Positions 7,566-15,287 of a stretch of 34,154 nt of DNA are shown here, piece after piece. This DNA is from Butyrivibrio sp. NC2007. Lineage in GTDB: Bacteria; Bacillota; Clostridia; Lachnospirales; Lachnospiraceae. The position numbers and the translations under genes are program-made. The number at the start of each line of letters is the position of its first letter. Within the stretch, counting starts at the first letter, position 1. The notes beneath the pieces were generated by a model. It had not been told where the DNA came from. It saw nothing but the letters and a program-made list of their open reading frames with translations, and did no database searches. The stretch covers positions 1-34,154 of the forward strand of contig NZ_ATWY01000026.1 in the NCBI RefSeq assembly GCF_000421405.1, written 5' to 3'.

Positions 7566-9572
7566 ATGTATTATTCAGCAGTCGCATTGCTTGCGCTGAC
7601 AATAAATGTGATCTTGAATCGAAAATCCATAATGAAGATATTTGCAAAGACTGATGCACAGGATGCAGAACAGCAGGTGAAAGTGCGCTACAGTCATTTT
7701 TTGCATGCAATAAACTTATATTATCTGGTAGAGATAGCCTGGGGTATTCTCTATGAGAATCACAATAATCCCAAGCTGTTTACAATTATTTATATAAACA
7801 CGGTTTTTTATTTCATTTTTATGCTTCTTACTATGCTGGCATGGACGCGCTACATCGTTGCATATCTTGAAAGTGACGATATCAGGGCCGAGATTATGAC
7901 CGGCGCAGCGTGGTTTGCGTTCATTGCCGGGCTGATCTGTCTGATGTTCAATCGGTTTTATCATTTTATCTTTTCCTATAGTGATGATCATGAGTATATT
8001 CCGGAATCCGGAAGGCATACCATATATATTTTTTTACTTGTCTTTTATTTGGGAATTGCTATCAGGATGTTCATTGTTTCATGGAAATCTTCAGGACGCC
8101 AAAGCGTCAGGTACAGGGCAGTGGCTTATACTAGTGTCGCATTTGGCGTTTTTATGTTCCTGCAGATTCTGGCTTCATTCTATCCTCTATATGTCATTGG
8201 GCTTTTGATTGGAACTTGTGTAGTGCATTCTTATGTGGAAGCGGGCGAGAAACAGGAAAAAGAGATCCAGGATAAAATCGCAACAGTAATGGCTGAAGAT
8301 TATATCGCCATCTATTATATCAACGTAAATAACGGAGAATATCTTGAATACGCCGGAAGACAGAAAGAGTTTATGAACATGCCTTCATCCGGAAAAGACT
8401 TCTTTACTGCATTCAAGGCAAACATTGAGCAAAATGCTTTTGACGAGGATAAAGGGGCTGCTGAAAGCTCTTTTACCAAAGAAACTATGATTGCAAATCT
8501 TGAGGGTAGACGTTCATTTTCCTGCAAATACAGGTTTATGGTGGGGGAAGAGCCGAGATTCTTCCTCGTTACTTATATGCGCGCAGGTAATGATAAGGAG
8601 CACATTATCTTTTACGAAAAAGACATTGAGGATGAACTAAGGGCTGAGAAGAAACGTAAGGAAAGTCAGAAAAAGACCATTACATTTACTCAGATCGCAG
8701 AGAGCCTGGCATCCAACTATGATGAGATCTATTATGTTGATATTGCAACCTCGTCCTATGTGGGCTACGAATCAAACAATATCTATGGCCAATTGGAGAT
8801 CAGCAATTCGGGAGAGGATTTCTATGCTGAATCTATGTCCAATATTCCTCAGATCATTCATAAACAGGACCGTGACATGCTGATCGAATTCATGGATAAG
8901 GACAATATGATCTCTGCTATGGAGAGCCATAAGGTCCGCAGTATCGATTACCGTCTTATGGTGAACGGAAGATCTCGGTATACCAGGATGACTGTACGTA
9001 AGAGCAGCGATGGAACGCACTTTATCATAGGTGTCGAGAATATTGATGATGAGATCAAAAAAGAAAAGCAGCATATGAAGGCTCTGAAAACTGAAAAAGA
9101 GCTTGCAAGACGCGACGAACTTACCGGTACCAAGAACAAGACGGCATATAAAGAACTTGAAGAATCAGTGCAGAGCAATATTGAAAACGGCATGGACTAT
9201 CTGCCGTTTGCGCTCATTGTATGTGATGCAAACAACTTAAAAGAGATAAATGATACTCAGGGGCATGTTGTGGGCGATGAATATATCAAGGAATCTGCAA
9301 AGCTCTTGTGCAATATATTTAAGCACAGCCCTGTATTCAGGATCGGCGGAGACGAATTTGTAGTGCTCCTTAGAGGTGATGATTACGACAAGAAGCAGGA
9401 GCTTATGGATAAGCTAAGGAACCAGGTCCTTAAGAACAAAGAAAGTGGCACCGGGGCGGTTCTTGCTTCAGGCATTGCTGAGTACGAACCGGAGAAAGAC
9501 AGTCTTGTTTCCGAGATCTTAGACCGTGCCGACAGGGCAATGTATGAGAACAAACAGAAGCTGAAAGCTTAG
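7566..9572 (+). CDS. Membrane diguanylate cyclase with two PAS-like domains
   Basis: Predicted to make cyclic di-GMP from two GTP. The protein is 668 residues. Residues 1-225 hold about six or seven hydrophobic segments, a multi-pass sensor region. Two mutually similar PAS-like domains follow: about 240-355 (YIAIYYINVNNGEYLEY, then SGKDFF) and about 382-495 (YDEIYYVDIATSSYVGY, then SGEDFY). A coiled linker leads to the GGDEF domain (about 515-668), with LARRDELTGTKNK and an intact GGDEF at 594-598. The inhibitory RxxD site expected five residues before GGDEF reads FKHS, so product inhibition is probably absent. AGGAGGA lies upstream of the ATG. It is followed 17 bases later by a second cyclase gene. 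The signal sensed is unknown. Confidence 0.88.
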   Translation: MYYSAVALLALTINVILNRKSIMKIFAKTDAQDAEQQVKVRYSHFLHAINLYYLVEIAWGILYENHNNPKLFTIIYINTVFYFIFMLLTMLAWTRYIVAYLESDDIRAEIMTGAAWFAFIAGLICLMFNRFYHFIFSYSDDHEYIPESGRHTIYIFLLVFYLGIAIRMFIVSWKSSGRQSVRYRAVAYTSVAFGVFMFLQILASFYPLYVIGLLIGTCVVHSYVEAGEKQEKEIQDKIATVMAEDYIAIYYINVNNGEYLEYAGRQKEFMNMPSSGKDFFTAFKANIEQNAFDEDKGAAESSFTKETMIANLEGRRSFSCKYRFMVGEEPRFFLVTYMRAGNDKEHIIFYEKDIEDELRAEKKRKESQKKTITFTQIAESLASNYDEIYYVDIATSSYVGYESNNIYGQLEISNSGEDFYAESMSNIPQIIHKQDRDMLIEFMDKDNMISAMESHKVRSIDYRLMVNGRSRYTRMTVRKSSDGTHFIIGVENIDDEIKKEKQHMKALKTEKELARRDELTGTKNKTAYKELEESVQSNIENGMDYLPFALIVCDANNLKEINDTQGHVVGDEYIKESAKLLCNIFKHSPVFRIGGDEFVVLLRGDDYDKKQELMDKLRNQVLKNKESGTGAVLASGIAEYEPEKDSLVSEILDRADRAMYENKQKLKA

Positions 9573-9589
9573 TATTGGAGTAAACATGC

Positions 9590-11047
9590 ATGGATAAAAA
9601 GCCATTTATCTCTCTTAAAGTAAGAATTTCCATAGGCGTTGTTTCTGTGTGCCTTTTACTTGGGTTTTTGGCAGTTCTTTTGATGAACAGGATTGCAAGA
9701 GATATTGTTGATGAAGAGTACACCGATGATGCCGAGAGGATATCGAGAGCAGCTGTGAGCACCCTTGACGTAGGCGATGTCAAAGAGCTTACAGATATTG
9801 TAATGGGCATTTATGAAGATGCCGGAGAAGTTGTACCCAGTACTGAGTGGGGGTCAGAAGCCTGGAATAAGTACATGTCAAACTTTGAAGGCGTAGAAAG
9901 TCTTCCGGTATTTGGAAAACTAAGAAAGCAGCTCAGAGTATATCAGGAAATATTTGATGTCGAGTGCATATATATCATGCAGTTTAATAAAGCCGGTGAT
10001 CATGCCATATACATAATAGATGCGGCTTACGAAAATGTATGTCCTCCCGGTGTTGTTGATTCATTTGTGGAAGGCTTCTGGCCGGATTCAACAGGACGTG
10101 CCATTCCCACTACCATAACCAATGAGGAAAGGTATGGCTGGCTTGTTACGGCAGCTACGCCTGTTATGCTCGATGATGAAGTAGTTGCTTTTCTTTGCGT
10201 TGATATTTCTATGAATGAGATCAAGGCAAACGAGAGGGATTATGTTTTTATGACAGGTATTGCCATGGCCCTCTTTACTTTGATGGTTCTGGTATTCTCC
10301 CTGATATATATAAACAGGAATATTTTCGGCCCTGTGGCGCTTCTGTCGGACACGGCCAAAAACTACTGCTCAGAAAGCGGTGAGATCATCCACCATGAGT
10401 TTGAGAAGCTGTCTGTCAGGAACAACGATGAGATTTCGGACCTTCTTCTGTCCATGAAGCAGATGGAGGCAGACATGAATGCCAATATCACCGCTTTAAT
10501 GGATACCAAGGTGGCGCTTAAGGCTACTGAGGAAAAAGCTAGTACCATGGAGGCATTGGCGGTCAAGGATACCCTCACCGGTATTTGGAACAGACTGGCC
10601 TACGAAGATGAAATAAAAAGGCTCAACAAAGATATTCGTGAGGGCTTTACCGAGTTTGGAATTGCAATGATAGATCTTAATGATCTTAAGAAGATAAATG
10701 ATACTTATGGCCACGAAAACGGCAATATCGCCATCAAAAGCTTAAGCGCCATTATCTGTGATGTGTTCAAGCGCTCAAGGGTATTCAGGATCGGCGGCGA
10801 TGAGTTTGGGGTCATCTTAAAGAAAAAGGACTTCAAGAATATAGATAAGCGTATGGAGGACTTTAATGACAGGCTTACGAAGATTGCAGCGGACAATCTT
10901 CTAATGCCTTGGGAAAAGGTATCTGCGGCGATCGGCTATGCCATGTTTGACGATGATGACGATGTGACCGCCGAAGATGTTTTCAAAAAGGCCGACAAAG
11001 CCATGTACGAGAGAAAGACGGCTATGAAAGCAGGGCTGACCCTATAG
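9590..11047 (+). CDS. Membrane diguanylate cyclase with extracellular sensor domain
   Basis: Predicted cyclic di-GMP synthase, 485 residues. One membrane segment at about 11-33 and a second at 219-240 flank an extracellular domain of about 185 residues, probably Cache-like. A HAMP-like linker (about 241-300) and coiled coil lead to the GGDEF domain, with AVKDTLTGIWNRLAYEDE and GGDEF at 402-406. As in the upstream cyclase, the RxxD inhibitory position is changed (FKRS). The two GGDEF domains share VFRIGGDEF and nearby blocks, but the sensor halves differ entirely, so the pair could feed two signals into one c-di-GMP pool. Its 3' end overlaps the convergent AraC gene by 26 bases. Confidence 0.88.
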   Translation: MDKKPFISLKVRISIGVVSVCLLLGFLAVLLMNRIARDIVDEEYTDDAERISRAAVSTLDVGDVKELTDIVMGIYEDAGEVVPSTEWGSEAWNKYMSNFEGVESLPVFGKLRKQLRVYQEIFDVECIYIMQFNKAGDHAIYIIDAAYENVCPPGVVDSFVEGFWPDSTGRAIPTTITNEERYGWLVTAATPVMLDDEVVAFLCVDISMNEIKANERDYVFMTGIAMALFTLMVLVFSLIYINRNIFGPVALLSDTAKNYCSESGEIIHHEFEKLSVRNNDEISDLLLSMKQMEADMNANITALMDTKVALKATEEKASTMEALAVKDTLTGIWNRLAYEDEIKRLNKDIREGFTEFGIAMIDLNDLKKINDTYGHENGNIAIKSLSAIICDVFKRSRVFRIGGDEFGVILKKKDFKNIDKRMEDFNDRLTKIAADNLLMPWEKVSAAIGYAMFDDDDDVTAEDVFKKADKAMYERKTAMKAGLTL

Positions 11048-11879
11048 CGTTCTTTCTGTATTCGTTCGGCGTTATGCCTTCTCTTTTCTTAAAGCAGTAG
11101 CAGAAGGCACTCTCGTCTATAAAGCCGCAGGAGAGGGCAATCTCCGAGATGGTCATGTTAGAATTGGACAGATTATATTTGGCCGCAGAAATGCGCGTCG
11201 ATAAAAGAAACTGGTGTGGTGTCACGCCGGTTTCTTTTTTGTATTTCCTGTTGAAGTGGTAGGGCGATAATCCTGCCATATCTGCCATTTCCTCAAGAGT
11301 TATCTTCTTGCTGAAATTCTCTGTGAGATAGGTGGTGACTTTCTTTATTCCATCTTCATTTGCAGCATCTTTAGAAGAAGGGCTGACTGATAACTCCAGC
11401 AGCAGATTCCCTATCATAATGCTCATCTGGGCTTCGCTAAGAGACAGGTGCTTCTCCATACCATTAATGAGATTTGAAAGAATGGAGCGGGCGGATTTAA
11501 AGTTTGAAAGAGCTATGATATTGCCCCGTTCTCTGACCAGATATTCGTAGTAGCCTCCTGCAAGCTTTCCATCAAAGTGGAGCCAGAGAGTTCTGCATCC
11601 GGTGCTTGTTCTATAAGCATGGTGATTGTAGCAGTTGAGCAAAATGGCATCACCTTTGGCGGCCGTAACATATTTTCCGTCCAGCAATATTTCCATAGTT
11701 CCGTTTTCTATCAGGATGACTAGATAGCTGTCATAGCGATTTCTTTCAAGAGAATAACCCGGCAGATATTCAAAACCTCCAATGACAGTCGGATACAGGA
11801 AAAGAGCCTTCGCAGCAGCTGTGGGTGTATATATAAAATACTGAGATTCTCTCGCTATTTTTTCTTCAGTTGTGAACAT
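11022..11879 (-). CDS. AraC-family transcriptional regulator
   Basis: Sugar-responsive type of activator, 285 residues from the chosen start. The N-terminal half (about 1-150) is a cupin-like ligand domain (ILIENGTMEILLDGKY, then AILLNCYNHHAY). The C-terminal 100 residues hold two helix-turn-helix motifs, ITLEEMADMAGLSPYHFNRKYKK and ISEIALSCGFIDESAFCYCFKK, closing with GITPNEYRK. An ATG seven codons upstream (11900) is open, but GGGAGG sits inside that extension, six bases before the ATG at 11879, which decides the start. It is divergent from the DUF5107-GH2 pair, so that pair is the likely target. Its last 26 bases overlap the convergent cyclase gene. Confidence 0.88.
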   Translation of the reverse strand: MFTTEEKIARESQYFIYTPTAAAKALFLYPTVIGGFEYLPGYSLERNRYDSYLVILIENGTMEILLDGKYVTAAKGDAILLNCYNHHAYRTSTGCRTLWLHFDGKLAGGYYEYLVRERGNIIALSNFKSARSILSNLINGMEKHLSLSEAQMSIMIGNLLLELSVSPSSKDAANEDGIKKVTTYLTENFSKKITLEEMADMAGLSPYHFNRKYKKETGVTPHQFLLSTRISAAKYNLSNSNMTISEIALSCGFIDESAFCYCFKKREGITPNEYRKNAIGSALLS

Positions 11880-12011
11880 GATGAGCCTCCCAAAATGCAT
11901 AGCAATTTCTTTATATTATAGAGCAAGTTTATCAATTGAGAAAGCCCTTTGATTATCTTATGCTCAAGATAGAGATTAGCTATCACAGTGTTTTACCAAA
12001 GGGAGAATGAC
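11880..12011. promoter_or_regulatory. Divergent control region between AraC regulator and DUF5107-GH2 pair
   Basis: On the minus strand a TATAAT -10 box (11915-11920) lies about 40 bases before the AraC ATG; the -35 is weak. On the plus strand TTGATT (11949-11954) could be a -35 for the DUF5107 gene, but no good -10 is seen at the right distance, as expected for an activator-dependent promoter. AAAGGGAGA precedes the ATG at 12012. No clear direct-repeat operator could be defined by eye. Confidence 0.45.
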
Positions 12012-15000
12012 ATGGATACAGTAAAGATATGGGAAGAAAAGCTTAAGATTCCAACCTACGAGATCGGAGAAGCGGACATAAATCCGATGTTCCTCGAAAA
12101 GAGAGTATATCAGGGCAGCAGTGGCAAGATTTATCCATACCCTGCAACTTCAAAAATAAGCAGGCAGAAAAAGGACAAGGAGTGGAACGTTGTCTTTTTG
12201 GAGAACAAGTACTTAAAGATCATGGTAATGCCTGAGCTCGGAGGCAGGATCCAGAGAGCTCTCGATAAGACTAACGGATATGACTTTGTCTATTATAACC
12301 ATGTTATAAAGCCGGCGCTTGTGGGACTTACAGGCCCCTGGATCTCCGGCGGTATTGAGTTTAACTGGCCTCAGCATCACAGACCAACCACCTACATGAA
12401 GGTAGAGCACAAGATATGCGATAATGCAGATGGTTCCAAGAGTCTTCTTCTGGGTGATGTAGACAGGATGTACGGAACAAGGGTCATCACGACCATAACC
12501 CTGTATCCGGACAAGGCATACATCGAGATTGAGGGCCAGCTTTACAACAGAACTCCGCTCCCTCAGACGTTCCTCTGGTGGGCCAATCCTGCAGTTTCCG
12601 TTAATGACAACACCCAGTCTGTTTTCCCGCCGGATGTACATTCGGTCTACGACCATGGTAAAAGAGCTGTCTCAAGATTTCCAATTGCAACCGGCACCTA
12701 CTACAAGCATGACTACAGCGCCGGTGTTGATATTTCAAGGTATAAAAACATACCCGTGCCGACTTCCTACATGGCAGAGCATTCCGACTATGATTTCGTG
12801 GGTGGATACGACTATGGCAAGGAAGCAGGTCTTTTGCATGTGGCAGATCATCACATATCGCCGGGCAAAAAGCAGTGGACCTGGGGATGCGGTGATTTCG
12901 GAAAAGCCTGGGACAGGAACCTTACGGATGAAGATGGTCCGTACATTGAGCTGATGACCGGCATGTACTGCGACAACCAGCCCGACTTTGCGTGGCTTAT
13001 GCCCTTTGAGGAAAAGAAATTCAAGCAGTACTTCATGCCCTACAAAAAGGCCGGATACGTCAAGAATGCCAGCACTGATGCGGCGGTAAATCTTGAGGTT
13101 ACGGACAAAGAAATAAAGGCCTGCGTTTATGCTACAGGAGAGCTTTCAGGCGCGCAGGTAGTCATAACAAGCGATGGAAAAGAGATATTTAGTGAGAAGG
13201 CGGATATATCTCCGGAGAAGGTATTTGAGAGAAGTATTCCCGTGGCCGGTGCTGATAAGTACAAGGTCAGGATCGCAGTGATCTATGAGGGAAAAGAGCT
13301 TGTCTCTTATCAGGAAAAAGACTGCGGAATCCCAAAGCTTGCTGAGCCTGCCAAGGCTGCGAAAGCGCCAAAGGATATCCTTAGTAATGAGGAGCTGTAT
13401 CTGACGGGACTTCACATCGAACAGTACAGGCATGCTACTTATCTTCCGGATGATTACTATCTGGAGGGATTAAAGAGGGATGATGGAGACATCCGTATAA
13501 ATAACGCATACGGAATGCTGCTTCTTAGAAGGGGAGAGTTTGCAAAGGCAGAAGGATGCTTCAGAAAGGCGATAGAAAGGCTGACTCTTCTAAATCCCAA
13601 TCCCTATGACAGTGAGGCGTACTATGACTTAGGGCTGAGCCTCTTTTATCAGGATAGATTTGATGAGGCCTATGATGCCTTCTACAAGGCAACCTGGACC
13701 AGTGCCCAGCAGGAGATGGCTTTCTACTATCTCTCCGTGATCGCCTGCAGGAGGAAATCCTATGAAGAGGCGCTTTCGTTTGCAGAAAAGAGCCTTATAA
13801 AGAACAGCGAAAACATCAAGGCAAGAGGTTTAAAGGCAGCGCTTTTGGTGGCGCTTGGAAGAAATGATGAAGCGCGGGAGTACCTGGAAGAGAATCTCAG
13901 GGTGGATGCCTTTGACTTTGTGTCGAGATGTCTTTTGACAAAAACTGGCGATGGCTACGGCGAGGAGAAGATAACCGGGGACATAGAGAATTTCCTGCAG
14001 ACAGCAAGGGACTTTGCGGAGTATGGCATGTATGATGCGGCGGTGGAAGTGCTGGATTCATGCTCGGCAGAGAGCCCTTTAAAGTACTATTACAAGGCAT
14101 TCTATCTTGATAAACAGAGTGAGGCCGAGGCAGCAAAGAAGGCGCTTGGGAATGCGGAATGTGCTGACTTCAGGTACTGTTTCCCCAATAAGCTCGAGGA
14201 CCTTAAGGTGCTGGAAAAGTGCATAGAACTGGATCCTGATGGCGCTAAGGCCTATTATTATCTTGGCTGTCTGTACTACGACAAGCTGGGGTATGAGAAG
14301 GCAGTTAAGCTCTGGGAGAAGTCAAAAGAGCTTGATGATACCTTCCCGACTGTGTTTAGAAACCTCTCAATAGCGTATTATAATAAGTGTGGTGATAAAG
14401 ACGGAGCAAAGCAGTGCATGGAGCGGGCATTTGACCTTGACAGGAGTGATGCGAGAGTGTTCCTGGAGCTTGATCAGCTCTATGCAAGACTGGGAGTGGC
14501 GCCGAAAGAGAGACTCTCAAAGTTTGAGGAGAACCTTGAGATTGTTAAGGAAAGGGACGACCTCTATACGGAGTATGTGACTCTTCTTAACATCTGTGGC
14601 AGATATGATGATGCGCATCAGAAGATAACGAGCCATGATTTCCAGACCTGGGAAGGGGCAGAGGGCAAGATCACCTCGCAGTTTAAGATATCTCTTTTCA
14701 TGCTGGCTAAGGATGCACTTGATAAAGGAGATGCCAAAGGCGCTGCAAAGCTCATAGAAGAAGCACTGTCCTACCCTGAGAATCTGGGCGAGGGAAGGCT
14801 TGAGGGAACCAAGGACAACAACCTTTATTACCTTCTGGGCAAGTGTTACAAGGCGCTTGGAGATGAGGCTAAGGCAAAAGAGTGCTTTGAGAAATCAACG
14901 CTCGGTGAGTCCGAGCCTGCGGGAATGATGTACTACTACGATCAGCCTGCGGACATGATCCTGTTCCAGGGCCTTGGCTTTAAAGAGCTAGGTGATGAGA

Positions 15001-15275
15001 TGGCTGCCAATGCCAGGTTCTATAAGCTTTTGGACTTTGGCGAGCACCACGTAAACGATAAATTTGTAATGGATTATTTTGCAGTTTCCATGCCGGATAT
15101 GTCAGTGTTTGATGCGGATATGGATGTTAAGAATAAGGTACACTGCTACTATCTTATGGGACTTGCAAATATGGGAATAGGTGACGGAAAAAGAGCTGCC
15201 GGGTGGTTTGAGAAAGCTCTTTTACTTGATAAGAATCATCAGCTTGCAGCGCTGTATCTGGGGCTGTGTAAGTGA
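12012..15275 (+). CDS. DUF5107 domain protein with C-terminal TPR repeats
   Basis: A 1087-residue protein with no signal peptide, so probably cytoplasmic. Residues about 30-350 form a DUF5107 domain, with VMPELGGRIQRALDK, YYNHVIKPALVGLTGPWISG and GGIEFNWPQHHRPTT. A short linker follows, and from about 455 onward there are many TPR-type helical repeats (for example AYGMLLLRRGEFAKAEGCFRKAI and AYYYLGCLYYDKLGYEKAVKLWEKS). The aromatic- and His-rich DUF5107 part suggests a carbohydrate-binding or mutarotase-like fold, but its function is not known. It is followed 12 bases later by a GH2 gene, and such proteins are often found beside glycosidases. A GTG at 11988 would add eight residues; the ribosome binding site supports the ATG at 12012. 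Confidence 0.85.
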   Translation: MDTVKIWEEKLKIPTYEIGEADINPMFLEKRVYQGSSGKIYPYPATSKISRQKKDKEWNVVFLENKYLKIMVMPELGGRIQRALDKTNGYDFVYYNHVIKPALVGLTGPWISGGIEFNWPQHHRPTTYMKVEHKICDNADGSKSLLLGDVDRMYGTRVITTITLYPDKAYIEIEGQLYNRTPLPQTFLWWANPAVSVNDNTQSVFPPDVHSVYDHGKRAVSRFPIATGTYYKHDYSAGVDISRYKNIPVPTSYMAEHSDYDFVGGYDYGKEAGLLHVADHHISPGKKQWTWGCGDFGKAWDRNLTDEDGPYIELMTGMYCDNQPDFAWLMPFEEKKFKQYFMPYKKAGYVKNASTDAAVNLEVTDKEIKACVYATGELSGAQVVITSDGKEIFSEKADISPEKVFERSIPVAGADKYKVRIAVIYEGKELVSYQEKDCGIPKLAEPAKAAKAPKDILSNEELYLTGLHIEQYRHATYLPDDYYLEGLKRDDGDIRINNAYGMLLLRRGEFAKAEGCFRKAIERLTLLNPNPYDSEAYYDLGLSLFYQDRFDEAYDAFYKATWTSAQQEMAFYYLSVIACRRKSYEEALSFAEKSLIKNSENIKARGLKAALLVALGRNDEAREYLEENLRVDAFDFVSRCLLTKTGDGYGEEKITGDIENFLQTARDFAEYGMYDAAVEVLDSCSAESPLKYYYKAFYLDKQSEAEAAKKALGNAECADFRYCFPNKLEDLKVLEKCIELDPDGAKAYYYLGCLYYDKLGYEKAVKLWEKSKELDDTFPTVFRNLSIAYYNKCGDKDGAKQCMERAFDLDRSDARVFLELDQLYARLGVAPKERLSKFEENLEIVKERDDLYTEYVTLLNICGRYDDAHQKITSHDFQTWEGAEGKITSQFKISLFMLAKDALDKGDAKGAAKLIEEALSYPENLGEGRLEGTKDNNLYYLLGKCYKALGDEAKAKECFEKSTLGESEPAGMMYYYDQPADMILFQGLGFKELGDEMAANARFYKLLDFGEHHVNDKFVMDYFAVSMPDMSVFDADMDVKNKVHCYYLMGLANMGIGDGKRAAGWFEKALLLDKNHQLAALYLGLCK

Positions 15276-15287
15276 CGGAGATCTGTG

